A stretch of 64,000 nucleotides of DNA from Lysinibacillus_B sp050613145 (GCF_050613145.1 NZ_CP192507.1:4030001-4094000), one strand, 5' to 3'. Positions 11,655 to 21,890 are shown, counted from the first letter of the stretch. Translations and numbers: made by a program. The notes: a model not told the origin generated them from the sequence alone.

Positions 11655-11947
11655 AAGTTATACTTGAACAACGTTCAAGATTTTAAGTTGACACGTCAAT
11701 GTTACTTGACTTGTTTTGACTCTTATCTATTTAAAATAGAAATTTGTGTTTGCTTTCAATGTCGTTTTATCCAGTTTTCAAAGAACAAAGCTACTGACTT
11801 CCATCACATCGTGATATGCATCAGTGTATTTGCTACATGCAGCTTTGCGACGATAGCGCAAGCGTCAGGAGCAAGGTATTTAGAAAGTCATAAACTTTCA
11901 AAACTGAACGCAAAACGTTAACTACTGACCATGTCAGTATTCCGAAA

Positions 11948-13512
<1,565 letters not shown>

Positions 13513-13656
13513 AAGAATTTGAGTAAGCTCAAATTTGCTGGCATCATGTTTGATGTCCAAAATTTTGTTTCTTATTTAGAAACATTTATTGTTAACGTTT
13601 TGCTTGTTCAGTTTTCAAAGTTCATTTTGTTAAGTTACTTCAACAGCAACTTTTAT

Positions 13657-13685
13657 ATCTTAACACTAACCTAATTTCATGTCAA
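13657..13685 (-). promoter_or_regulatory. rRNA operon promoter, proximal
   Basis: On the - strand a perfect TTGACA (13680-13685), a 17-base spacer and TAAGAT (13657-13662) lie about 150 bases upstream of 16S. Confidence 0.7.
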
Positions 13686-13738
13686 CAACTTTTTTGAAAG
13701 TTTTTTATCATTATCTGCTTTCGATAGTGACTTTTAGT

Positions 13739-13767
13739 ATCTTACCATCAACTTTTTATTAAGTCAA
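13739..13767 (-). promoter_or_regulatory. rRNA operon promoter, middle
   Basis: TTGACT (13762-13767), a 17-base spacer and TAAGAT (13739-13744) on the - strand. The geometry and -10 hexamer are the same as in the proximal promoter 82 bases downstream. Confidence 0.65.
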
Positions 13768-13809
13768 TGATTTTCTTTAAAACTTTCTTCATGTCTTAGC
13801 GACTTACTT

Positions 13810-13839
13810 ATATTAGCACCACCTACTCATATTCGTCAA
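13810..13839 (-). promoter_or_regulatory. Possible distal rRNA operon promoter
   Basis: TTGACG (13834-13839), an 18-base spacer and TAATAT (13810-13815) on the - strand. It is weaker than the other two. Spacing between the three -35 elements is 72 and 82 bases. Confidence 0.4.
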
Positions 13840-13911
13840 CACTATTTCATAAGTTTTTTTGAGAAACTCATTTCTTTTTAAAATCCGCGCAAAAAAAGGA
13901 GCATGCCAACC

Positions 13912-14544
13912 ATGCGAAAGGTACTGATATTATTAGGTTTATTTACGCTATCATTAGCTGCTTATTATTCTCTTCAAGACATTCGTATTCCGGTATTTTT
14001 AATGACAGAGGAGCCCAATGTAATTGTAAAAGGAAATAATGGACAGGTTCTGATAATAGAATTAGATTTTGAACATGATGGACTAGTAGAATTCATTACT
14101 TCCCCAAACAGTCGTAATACACTCTTTTTGTTAGACGCCGATCTTATTGAACGAGCGGACCATCTTGTAGAATTATTAAATACCTATCAACGTGCTACTG
14201 GGTTATTAGGGGAAACACTTGAAACGGTTGAGCAGGATATAGCTGTTTATGAAAATGCATTCGACAACAAGCCATTATGGTTTATGTTAAAAGGCTATAT
14301 GTATGAAGACACATTAAAACGCACATTATTTGAACAGCAAATTAATATGATTGCCCCTTCTCTTGTTGTTCGCAACAATGTGTTACCTAAGAAGCTGGAA
14401 AAAGGAACGATATTATCTTTGCCTGTATATAAGGAGACAAATGTAGATTTTACTCAATTCTCGGATTGGGTGGCTAAACAACACTTTCTTTCTATAGAAG
14501 AAAGTCTATTTGGTTATTCGCTTAAAACAAAACGCTATCCTTAA
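13912..14544 (+). CDS. Degenerate PdaB-like (NodB-fold) membrane-anchored protein
   Basis: The 210-residue product has one N-terminal membrane helix (VLILLGLFTLSLAAYYSL) and an extracytoplasmic body. It occupies the place of pdaB in Bacillus, next to kbaA and gerD. I align its body with polysaccharide deacetylases: VLIIELDF matches the ALTFDD strand, PLWFMLKGYMYEDTLKRTL matches FRPPYGxYN, and LEKGTILSLPVYKETN matches the late GSIVLLHD strand. The metal-binding HxxxH and the RPPYG residues are gone, so it should lack deacetylase activity. The start is ATG 13912, ten bases after AGGAG; the ATG at 13903 is too close. Homology was judged by eye and synteny, so it is moderately sure. Confidence 0.6.
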   Translation: MRKVLILLGLFTLSLAAYYSLQDIRIPVFLMTEEPNVIVKGNNGQVLIIELDFEHDGLVEFITSPNSRNTLFLLDADLIERADHLVELLNTYQRATGLLGETLETVEQDIAVYENAFDNKPLWFMLKGYMYEDTLKRTLFEQQINMIAPSLVVRNNVLPKKLEKGTILSLPVYKETNVDFTQFSDWVAKQHFLSIEESLFGYSLKTKRYP

Positions 14545-14548
14545 AGAA

Positions 14549-14625
14549 AAGCGCAAGCTCCCTCTCTAGCCCCGACATGCGCTGAAGATAGATACTCTTT
14601 CAATTTGAAAAAGTTTATACTTTTC
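14549..14625. repeat. Intergenic repeat, internally deleted copy
   Basis: It shares CCCTCTCTAGCCCCGACATG near one end and CAATTTGAAAAAGTTTATAC near the other with the longer copy at 16259-16370, but lacks the middle portion present there. It lies between the converging PdaB-like and kbaA genes. Confidence 0.6.
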
Positions 14626-14631
14626 TCTTTA

Positions 14632-14664
14632 AAAAAAAGACTGACCAGAAGTTGTGGTCAGTCT
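14632..14664 (-). terminator. kbaA terminator
   Basis: On the - strand AGACTGACC pairs with GGTCAGTCT, followed by TTTTTTTT. Confidence 0.9.
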
Positions 14665-14674
14665 CTCTTCATTA

Positions 14675-15349
14675 TTAAGATTGTTGCGCTGTTTGCTTCC
14701 GTGCTTTGCGGCGCTCCTCTAATTTTTTACGATCTTGCTCTGATTTTTCATTATACTTCGGTAACATTAATAACTGATACGCATTTACTGCGACAAGTGG
14801 GAATAATAATAGAGCAACATACATATTAATATTGTCTTGACGCCCCATTAACGCAATAATCCATTCTAATGATGTAATGACAATCATAAAGAATATCGCT
14901 GAAATCAATACATGCTTTTTGCCAGTCATGTTCACTTTTTTAATAGCAGTTGCAATCGCCGCGCCTACTAAAAACACTAATAGACCTATGTAGAATAGCC
15001 AATCCCCTACAGATTTAGCATCTGGTGCAAAGCGGAAAATCACTAAATCCACTAAGACAATGATAATTAAAAGTAATTGTACCCAGTTCCAAAGTGTTAA
15101 CGTTTTAAAAACACCGACACCAATTTGATGTAGTGTGAGATAAGCAAAAAAACCAGCTTGCGCAATTACACTCATCGTAAAACCAAGTAAAATCATCCAT
15201 GTAAAGGCAGCAATAAATTCGCCGAATTCACCTGCGACTAAATATGGTTGAAAGAAATTCCAGCGTATAAAAAGGCTTGCCACTGCTGTGACACCACCGC
15301 CAATTAGCATAGCTATTACAAAAAACTTAAACCAATTTCGTATCGTCAC
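14675..15349 (-). CDS. kbaA: KinB-signalling pathway activation protein KbaA
   Basis: The 224-residue protein has six predicted membrane segments and a charged C-terminal tail (KYNEKSEQDRKKLEERRKARK). The segments FTMSVIAQAGFFAYLTLHQIGVGVFK and LWNWVQLLL match the KbaA family, which is needed for the sensor kinase KinB to feed the sporulation phosphorelay. It starts at GTG 15349 with GGAGG ten bases upstream. It is divergent from gerD, as in Bacillus, and has its own terminator. Its place in a sporulation neighbourhood supports the assignment. Whether KinB is present cannot be seen here. Confidence 0.88.
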   Translation of the reverse strand: MTIRNWFKFFVIAMLIGGGVTAVASLFIRWNFFQPYLVAGEFGEFIAAFTWMILLGFTMSVIAQAGFFAYLTLHQIGVGVFKTLTLWNWVQLLLIIIVLVDLVIFRFAPDAKSVGDWLFYIGLLVFLVGAAIATAIKKVNMTGKKHVLISAIFFMIVITSLEWIIALMGRQDNINMYVALLLFPLVAVNAYQLLMLPKYNEKSEQDRKKLEERRKARKQTAQQS

Positions 15350-15497
15350 GACAAATTGTCCTCCGTTTATTCAATTTCCTCATCTTATTTTAACAATGCT
15401 TTTGTAAAAAAGCTAATGATGATGTGATTCCATACATATTATTCCCCGAAATGTGAACAATAATTGAAAGAGCGCTTTCACGGAAAGGAAGGGACTT

Positions 15498-16097
15498 ATG
15501 CGGCGACTATTCATCTTATGTTGGGTAGCTTTAGTGTTAGTTAGTTGTTCAGGCGAAAATACGTCGACGTTATCATATGAAGAAGTAAAGAAAATTATGG
15601 TAGACGCATTGCAAACAGAAGAAGGAAAAAAAGCAATACGACAATTACTTCAAGATCAAAGTTTTCGCGAACTACTTGTGCTTGAACACAGCGAAGTCGA
15701 TACGGCTATGAAAAACACACTCCTCTCAAAAGAAGCGGAGGATTTTTGGAAAAAGACATTTGAAGACCCTAAGTTTAAAGAAACATTAGCCAAAAGCATG
15801 CAGGAACAGCAAGAAAAATTAATGAAAACCTTAATGAACGATGCCGAATATCAAAAAACATTAATCCAATTTTTTGACCAACCAGATATGCAAAAACAAT
15901 TCGAGTCCATTTTAAAAGGGACTGAACTTCGAAAACAGATGGAGGACGTTGTAAAAGAAACGATTGAAAATCCATTAATGCAATCTAAATGGCAAGAGTT
16001 GATTCGGAAAAGTGAAGAGGAAGGTAGCTCTAAAGCAGGCGAATCTGGTGGCAGTAAAGATGAAAGTGGTGGAAAAGACAGTGGCGGCGGTGGTTAA
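15498..16097 (+). CDS. gerD: Spore germination lipoprotein GerD
   Basis: The 199-residue lipoprotein has signal peptide LFILCWVALVLVSC with a lipobox Cys at residue 17, then an alpha-helical, charged body with the repeated pattern YxxxLxxxFxxPxMQKQF seen in GerD. The C-terminus is low-complexity (KAGESGGSKDESGGKDSGGGG). GerD sits in the spore inner membrane and clusters germinant receptors for fast nutrient germination. GGAAGG lies seven bases before the ATG, and a terminator follows at 16186. A forespore (sigma-G) promoter is expected; CATATTA in the 15350-15497 gap fits a sigma-G -10, but I see no convincing -35. Confidence 0.9.
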   Translation: MRRLFILCWVALVLVSCSGENTSTLSYEEVKKIMVDALQTEEGKKAIRQLLQDQSFRELLVLEHSEVDTAMKNTLLSKEAEDFWKKTFEDPKFKETLAKSMQEQQEKLMKTLMNDAEYQKTLIQFFDQPDMQKQFESILKGTELRKQMEDVVKETIENPLMQSKWQELIRKSEEEGSSKAGESGGSKDESGGKDSGGGG

Positions 16098-16185
16098 TAA
16101 TCACCAATCTTAGAACGTAATCCGATGTCCATTATTCATGTCTTTACTATCTACTAACAATTGAGGATTATTGTCTTGAAAAAGG

Positions 16186-16219
16186 AAAAGTAGCGATTCA
16201 TTTGAATTGCTACTTTTTT
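16186..16219 (+). terminator. gerD terminator
   Basis: AAAAGTAGCGATTCA pairs with TGAATTGCTACTTTTTT, giving a T-tail on the + strand. Confidence 0.85.
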
Positions 16220-16258
16220 AGTGGATAGAGCATTATAAGTTTAATGGGTATCCACATA

Positions 16259-16370
16259 CCGCGCCCTCTCTAGCCCTGACATGCGTTGGAGACAGGCTCA
16301 AAGAGACTTTCGACACGTCACGAGGCGCTGGGGCTAGACACCCTTTCAATTTGAAAAAGTTTATACTTTC
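16259..16370. repeat. Imperfect palindromic intergenic repeat, full copy
   Basis: It begins GCGCCCTCTCTAGCCCTGAC and ends ACGAGGCGCTGGGGCTAGAC, so CTAGCCC and GGGGCTAG form an inverted pair. The flank CAATTTGAAAAAGTTTATAC recurs after the shorter copy at 14549-14625. Confidence 0.65.
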
Positions 16371-16383
16371 TTATCTTTATATG

Positions 16384-16416
16384 AAAAGGAGGTGTCCAAA
16401 GTGACACCTCCTCTTT
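16384..16416 (-). terminator. mrp operon terminator
   Basis: GGAGGTGTC pairs with GACACCTCC around a short loop, followed by TTTTCAT on the - strand. Confidence 0.8.
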
Positions 16417-16423
16417 AATGCCA

Positions 16424-17488
16424 TTATTTCGTCAATCTTTCAACGATACGCCCAGCGATTTCTAAATAGATTTGACCTGTTGGGTGGTCTTCAGCATAAA
16501 CAGATGGTGCAAAATCCTCATCTGCCCAGTCTGGTTGACCTAAAGGAATTTGACCAAGTAAATCTGTGCGTAGCTCTTCCGCTAATTTTGGACCTCCGCC
16601 TTGACCAAATACGTATTCGCGTTCACCTGTTAGTTTTGACTCGAACCACGCCATATTTTCGATTACACCAAGAATTTCATGGTTTGTTTGTAATGCCATC
16701 GCACCCGCGCGCGCTGCAACAAATGCTGCTGTTGGATGAGGTGTTGTGACAACGATTTCTTTTGAAGCTGGCAACATTTGATGTAAATCAAGTGCTACAT
16801 CCCCTGTACCTGGTGGTAAATCTAATAATAAGTAATCCAGATCGCCCCACTCTACATCACGGAAGAACTGATCTAATACTTTTCCTAGCATTGGTCCACG
16901 CCATACGATTGGTGCATTATTTTCTACGAAGAAGCCCATTGAAATGACTTTTACACCCATGCGCTCTACAGGATAGATACGGTCATTTTTTACAACTGGC
17001 ATTTCTGTAATGCCCATCATATCTGGTACGCTAAATCCGTAAATATCCGCATCGATTAAACCTACTTTTTTACCTAGACGAGACAGCGCTACTGCCATAT
17101 TGACTGACACTGTCGATTTCCCTACGCCACCTTTACCAGAGGCAATGGCAATAAATTGTACTTTAGATAATGGCGATAAAATGTCTTGCGCCTCTGCTTC
17201 TGTCGCTTGGCCGCGGAATGAATCTAATACTTCTGGCGATAATTCTTCAAAACGAATACCTACTGAAGCTGCACCATTTGCTTTTAATACCTCAACAATT
17301 TTCATTTGAAGTGTCATTTGTTCTGGTGTGTTTGTTTTTGCAATGGCAATTTTTACGCTAACAAATTGCTTGTCTTCCTTAATTGTTACGCTTAAAATGC
17401 CGCCTGTTTGCTCTAACGTTCTATGTAAAAAAGGATCTTCTAGTTGCCCCAATAGTTCTCTGACTTGTTGTTCGTTCATCAAATTCAT
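16424..17488 (-). CDS. salA: Mrp/ApbC-type P-loop ATPase (SalA-like)
   Basis: This cytoplasmic protein of about 354 residues has an N-terminal MIP18/DUF59-like domain (residues 1-90) and a ParA/MinD-type ATPase domain with deviant Walker A IASGKGGVGKSTVSVN, Walker B YLLLDLPPGTGD and FVENNAPIVWRGPMLGK. Family members carry or deliver Fe-S clusters; in Bacillus the ortholog is also called SalA, affecting scoC/aprE expression. The CxxC often found near the C-terminus is not present. Start choice is ambiguous: GGGGGAG is 3 bases from ATG 17488 and 12 from ATG 17479. It lies downstream of cwlD on the same strand, as in Bacillus. Confidence 0.88.
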   Translation of the reverse strand: MNLMNEQQVRELLGQLEDPFLHRTLEQTGGILSVTIKEDKQFVSVKIAIAKTNTPEQMTLQMKIVEVLKANGAASVGIRFEELSPEVLDSFRGQATEAEAQDILSPLSKVQFIAIASGKGGVGKSTVSVNMAVALSRLGKKVGLIDADIYGFSVPDMMGITEMPVVKNDRIYPVERMGVKVISMGFFVENNAPIVWRGPMLGKVLDQFFRDVEWGDLDYLLLDLPPGTGDVALDLHQMLPASKEIVVTTPHPTAAFVAARAGAMALQTNHEILGVIENMAWFESKLTGEREYVFGQGGGPKLAEELRTDLLGQIPLGQPDWADEDFAPSVYAEDHPTGQIYLEIAGRIVERLTK

Positions 17489-17557
17489 ACACTCCCCCAA
17501 ATTTTATATCCATTGCTAGTATATCACACTGCACTTCTAGTAGTACTGTGAGTTGCT

Positions 17558-18271
17558 TCACTCATACGACATATCAAAATAGTTTTCAATACCTTCGGCG
17601 ATGGCGATGGCCATTTTTTCTTGATAGTTTTTATCCGCAAGTAACGCACTTTCTTCCGGGTTGCTCAAGAAGCCTGTCTCCACTAATACAGCAGGTACTT
17701 CCGTTTTTTTCAGTAAATATACTTGCTCAATCGCGAGTGCTTCCCTGTTTGTGTTTCCTAAATCTTCTCGAATCGATAATTGAATCGCTTTAGCTAAGTA
17801 TTGGCTTTGCTCATGTCCTGTTTTATGATAAAACACTTGCGCACCACGCCACTGACTATCTGGAATGGCATTAGCATGGACTGTGATAAATAAATCCGGT
17901 TGTGTGCTTGCAACAATCGACTGTCTTAAGAAAATATCTTGCTTTTTACGCTCTCGCAGTGTTGGATACTCTTCACCTGGTTTATGCTCGCTAATGACAT
18001 CCCCTTCTGTTGTACGTGTCATCACAACTTCCGCTCCAAGACGCTTTAGCTGTCTTGCTAGCTTTTGTGTAATTGCAAGTGTGACGTCCTTTTCGATGAG
18101 ATCGCCATTCGACGCCCCACCATCTATTCCGCCATGCCCAGCATCAAGCACGATTGTCACCCCGCCTAGAGGCTCCGGTAAGAAAAAGCGCCTGTCCGAT
18201 GCACTTGTTTCATACACAACGACGAGCATACAAGTACATAGTAATACAAGTACTGCTAACCAACGTCGCAC
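17558..18271 (-). CDS. cwlD: N-acetylmuramoyl-L-alanine amidase CwlD
   Basis: The 237-residue protein has an N-terminal membrane anchor (WLAVLVLLCTCMLVVVY) and an Amidase_3 domain. Zinc ligands appear as the His of LDAGHGGIDGGA, the Glu of LIEKDVTLAI and the His of FITVHANAIPD; the catalytic Glu is in VLVETGFLSNPEE. CwlD removes peptides from muramic acid so that muramic-delta-lactam forms in the spore cortex, which is needed for germination. It starts at GTG 18271 after GGAG at nine bases. A hairpin (18277-18313) can pair the ribosome site with an upstream CTCTCTTTT. mrp follows 57 bases downstream. Confidence 0.92.
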   Translation of the reverse strand: MRRWLAVLVLLCTCMLVVVYETSASDRRFFLPEPLGGVTIVLDAGHGGIDGGASNGDLIEKDVTLAITQKLARQLKRLGAEVVMTRTTEGDVISEHKPGEEYPTLRERKKQDIFLRQSIVASTQPDLFITVHANAIPDSQWRGAQVFYHKTGHEQSQYLAKAIQLSIREDLGNTNREALAIEQVYLLKKTEVPAVLVETGFLSNPEESALLADKNYQEKMAIAIAEGIENYFDMSYE

Positions 18272-18276
18272 ATGTC

Positions 18277-18313
18277 CACTCTCCTTTTTCCATACTATAC
18301 GTAAAAGAGAGTG
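18277..18313 (-). promoter_or_regulatory. Hairpin covering the cwlD ribosome binding site
   Basis: On the - strand CACTCTC-TTTT pairs with AAAA-GAGAGTG, 11 bp with a 2-nt bulge. Its 3' arm contains the AAGGAGAG ribosome site of cwlD. It could limit translation, or be a coincidence of the short gap to the exporter gene. Confidence 0.35.
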
Positions 18314-18323
18314 AGTCTATGCA

Positions 18324-20132
18324 TTATTCCATTGCCAGATGATTTTGTAATGTTGCGTAAAAACCCTGTTTCTTCATTAATGAATTGTGATTACCTGATT
18401 CTAAAATTTGCCCATCTTTTATCACCAGAATTGTGTCTGCATTTTCAATTGTTTTTAATCGGTGGGCAATCACAAAGCTTGTACGCCCCTTCATTAAATT
18501 ATTTAAGCCTTTTTGAATGTGTAATTCTGTCATTGTATCCACACTTGATGTTGCTTCATCAAGAATTAAAATATCGGGGTCTTCTAAAACGGCACGAGCA
18601 ATCGCAATCAGCTGTCGTTGTCCCTGACTTAAATTCATACCACCGCTTGTTAGTAATGTGTCATATTGCTGTGGTAAATATTTAATAAAATTATGGGCAC
18701 AAGCAATTTTCGCTGCCTGCTCTACTTCTTCATCTGTTGCGTCGAGTTTACCGAATCGAATGTTTTCACGTACTGTACCGGAGAATAAGTACGTATCTTG
18801 CAATACAACACCGACATGATCACGGACATTGGCCATTTTATAATGCGTAATCGGCTCACCATCCAACAAAATTCTGCCCCCTGTCGTATCATAAAAACGA
18901 GTAAGGAGCTGAATAATCGTTGTTTTGCCTGAGCCAGTTGGACCGACAATCGCTACCACCTCACCCGCTCTCGCTGTGAAATCAATGCCACGTAAAATGG
19001 GCTTGCCTGTTTCATATTCGAATGCTACTTGTTCAAACTGAATATCCCCGTTAAAGCGACTCTTTTCTTTCGCATCTAACTTGTCTGCCACTTCTTCTTT
19101 TTCGTCTAAAATCTCGAAGACGCGCTCAGAACCAGCAATAGCTGACTGGAATGTATTTAACAAGTTGGATAACTGATTAATCGGACGGAAAAATTGACGC
19201 GTATAGACTACAACAGAAGCAATCACACCAATTGTGACATCACCTTTCACCGCTAAAATGGCACCTACACCAATGACTAATCCTGTGCCAAAGTTATTCA
19301 TGAAGTTATTAATCGGACCCATAAAGCCAGAAACAATATCTGCACGCATAGCAGATGTACGTAGCCGTTCATTCACTTCTGTAAACTCTGCTACGGTTTT
19401 CTTTTCTTTCCCAAACAGCGTTGTAATATCCGAATTGGAAATGGTTTCTTCTATATAACCATTTAGCTGTCCTAAATCACGTTGCCGCGCTACGAAATTA
19501 ACACTACTACGCTTAATAATTTGCTTTGTTACCCATACGATTAACGGAATAACCGTTAATGTCACAATCGCTAGCATCCAATTCAAATAGAAAAGCACAA
19601 AAGCCGTCCCAATAATTGTTAGGAACGAAGAAATAATTTGTATAACACTTTGCGATAATGCTGCATTTAAGTTATCAATATCGTTTGTCATACGACTCAT
19701 TAAATCGCCTTGCTTACGCTTGTCGAAAAACGATAACGGTAAGTTTTGTAGCTTTGCAAACAATTGTTGGCGTAATTGGCGAATTGTTTTCTGTGAAACA
19801 CGGATCATCACATAAAACTGTAACCACGTGAATAATGAATACACGGTATAGATAGTCGCTAGCATGATGGACATGCGAATCGCACCACTCACATCTAACT
19901 TTAAGATGTATTCATCCGTAATGACACCGACTAAGTACGGACCTATTAAGCCAAGTAATGAACCAATAATGACTAGAAATGTCGCTAAAAGCATCCCTAA
20001 TTTTTGCTGACGCAAATAGCTCCATATACGGAGGAGTGTCTGTTTTTGATTTTTTGGCTTTACGACAGGTCCATTAAACCGTCCGCCTGGATGACCCATT
20101 GGTGGTGGCGGTCCGCCTGGTCGTTTATTCAC
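18324..20132 (-). CDS. ABC exporter half-transporter, YfiC/BmrD-like
   Basis: This 602-residue protein fuses a six-helix exporter membrane domain (residues 35-330) to an ATPase domain. Walker A is GPTGSGKTT near 397, the signature is LSQGQRQLIAIARA and Walker B is ILILDEATSSVDT with an intact catalytic Glu. The N-terminus is Pro/Gly-rich (KRPGGPPPPMGHPGGRFNGP). A GTG start at 20132 follows directly on the stop of the upstream half-transporter, so the two are translationally coupled and should form a heterodimer. Family members export drugs, peptides or lipids; the substrate is unknown. The catalytic site here looks canonical, while the partner has a deviant one. Confidence 0.9.
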   Translation of the reverse strand: MNKRPGGPPPPMGHPGGRFNGPVVKPKNQKQTLLRIWSYLRQQKLGMLLATFLVIIGSLLGLIGPYLVGVITDEYILKLDVSGAIRMSIMLATIYTVYSLFTWLQFYVMIRVSQKTIRQLRQQLFAKLQNLPLSFFDKRKQGDLMSRMTNDIDNLNAALSQSVIQIISSFLTIIGTAFVLFYLNWMLAIVTLTVIPLIVWVTKQIIKRSSVNFVARQRDLGQLNGYIEETISNSDITTLFGKEKKTVAEFTEVNERLRTSAMRADIVSGFMGPINNFMNNFGTGLVIGVGAILAVKGDVTIGVIASVVVYTRQFFRPINQLSNLLNTFQSAIAGSERVFEILDEKEEVADKLDAKEKSRFNGDIQFEQVAFEYETGKPILRGIDFTARAGEVVAIVGPTGSGKTTIIQLLTRFYDTTGGRILLDGEPITHYKMANVRDHVGVVLQDTYLFSGTVRENIRFGKLDATDEEVEQAAKIACAHNFIKYLPQQYDTLLTSGGMNLSQGQRQLIAIARAVLEDPDILILDEATSSVDTMTELHIQKGLNNLMKGRTSFVIAHRLKTIENADTILVIKDGQILESGNHNSLMKKQGFYATLQNHLAME

Positions 20133-21863
20133 TTACCGTCCCCCCTTTTCTATTTGTGTGCGTACAATTTGTTGATATAAATCACTTGTTGCGAGTAATG
20201 CCTCATGTGTTCCACTGGCAGTAATTCGCCCGTCATCCATTACAAAAATTTGATTTGCATGACGAATGGAAGAAACTTTCGATGACACGATAAATTTCGT
20301 TGCATCCGCAAACTCTGCTTGGATTGCTTGTTGAATTTTCTTTTCGGAAATACTATCAACTGCACTTGTAACATCATCTAAAATAAGGATAGCCGGCTTA
20401 CGAATAAACGCGCGCGCCATGGCGAGACGTTGTTTTTGTCCACCCGATAAATTCGTTGCCCCTTGTGTTAATGTATGTTCTATACCTGCTGGTAACTTCT
20501 CTACAAACTCGCTTGCACAAGCAGCAAGCAAACTTTCTGCAATTTGAACATTTGTTGCGGCTTCCTCTCCGTAGCGAATATTGTCAGCAATCGTTTTGGA
20601 AAATAACGTTGCCTTTTGCGGGGCAAATCCAATCGATTCACGGAGCTGTTGTAAATCGTATTGTTGAATGGGAATCCCGTCAATTTTTATCGTTCCTTGA
20701 TTAGCATCAAATAAACGCGGAATCATTTTGACAAGCGTTGACTTTCCACTACCGGTCATACCGATAATCCCGACTGTTTCTCCTGCCTTCACAGAAAAGG
20801 ACAGCTCCTTTAGTACGGGTTCTGTGTCTTTATTATAAGAAAAGCTGACATTTTCAAAAGCTATATCGCCACGTACCGAATGATTCACTGGTTGCTCAGG
20901 ACTGTTCACTTCAGTCGTTTCTTCTAGTACGGAAACGATACGCTCTGCGCTAGGTACAGCACGCGCAAGCTGTATAAGTACCATAGAGGAACTCATTAAA
21001 CCATTCATCACCATCATTAAGTAGTTCGTAAATGCTAAAATAACGCCAATTTGAATCGTATTGTTTTCTACTTTAATGGCGCCCAGCCATAATGCTGCAA
21101 CGATCCCCATATTAATCACAAACATCGATAACGGGGCTAAAATCCCAATGATTTGATCTGCATGAATACTGCGTTTCATCAGCTGCGTATTGACTTCAGC
21201 AAACTGGGCAATCTGATGATTTTTACAGTTGTATGCTTTTACTACTCGGATGCCCGCTAAATTTTCCTGTACTTTTGTATTTACTTGGTCCACAACCTTT
21301 TGTACACGGTGAAATAGCTTACCTGAAATCATCGTAAAGAAGTACACACAAATAGCTAAAATGGGTACGACAACGAGTAAAATAGAAAATAGCTCCCGCG
21401 CTGTGAAATACACCATCACAATAGCACCAACAAATAACATCGGGCCACGCACAAAGATCTTCAATAACATCGTCAGTGCACGCTGAAGCATTTCTACATC
21501 GCTCGTTAAATTTGTAATGAGCTTACCGAGCGTAAATTGATCCTTACTACTATTCGAAAAATATGTAATCGTTTCATATAAATCATGTCGTATATCCGCG
21601 GCAAAATTGACGGCTACCCGTGAGGCATAAATGGAACAACCTATACCGCCAATCAAGCCGAAAACTGCTGCCACAATCATTAGGCTAAACATTGTTACAA
21701 TATAAGCCGTATCATGTTGTGCAATGCCATTATCAATAATCAACTGTAAGATGGCTGGTTGCACTAAATCCATCGCGACTTCTAAAAGCATCATAAGTGG
21801 TGCAATAATAGCAAATGCGATATACGGCTTTAAATACTTTGTTAACTTCAAAACAGCTTGCAA
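20133..21863 (-). CDS. ABC exporter half-transporter, YfiB/BmrC-like
   Basis: This 576-residue partner of the downstream half-transporter has a membrane domain at residues 15-310 and an ATPase domain with Walker A GMTGSGKST near 370, signature NLSGGQKQRLAMARA and Walker B ILILDDVTSAVDS. The Glu after Walker B is replaced by Asp, the typical degenerate site of heterodimeric exporters such as BmrCD, TM287/288 and YfiBC. The length pair 576/602 fits YfiB/YfiC best. AGGAGG lies ten bases before the ATG. The upstream gap contains a terminator for the small gene at 21981 and a parS-like palindrome. Confidence 0.9.
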   Translation of the reverse strand: MQAVLKLTKYLKPYIAFAIIAPLMMLLEVAMDLVQPAILQLIIDNGIAQHDTAYIVTMFSLMIVAAVFGLIGGIGCSIYASRVAVNFAADIRHDLYETITYFSNSSKDQFTLGKLITNLTSDVEMLQRALTMLLKIFVRGPMLFVGAIVMVYFTARELFSILLVVVPILAICVYFFTMISGKLFHRVQKVVDQVNTKVQENLAGIRVVKAYNCKNHQIAQFAEVNTQLMKRSIHADQIIGILAPLSMFVINMGIVAALWLGAIKVENNTIQIGVILAFTNYLMMVMNGLMSSSMVLIQLARAVPSAERIVSVLEETTEVNSPEQPVNHSVRGDIAFENVSFSYNKDTEPVLKELSFSVKAGETVGIIGMTGSGKSTLVKMIPRLFDANQGTIKIDGIPIQQYDLQQLRESIGFAPQKATLFSKTIADNIRYGEEAATNVQIAESLLAACASEFVEKLPAGIEHTLTQGATNLSGGQKQRLAMARAFIRKPAILILDDVTSAVDSISEKKIQQAIQAEFADATKFIVSSKVSSIRHANQIFVMDDGRITASGTHEALLATSDLYQQIVRTQIEKGGR

Positions 21864-21890
21864 AGTACTAACCTCCTTTTCATTCTAAAA

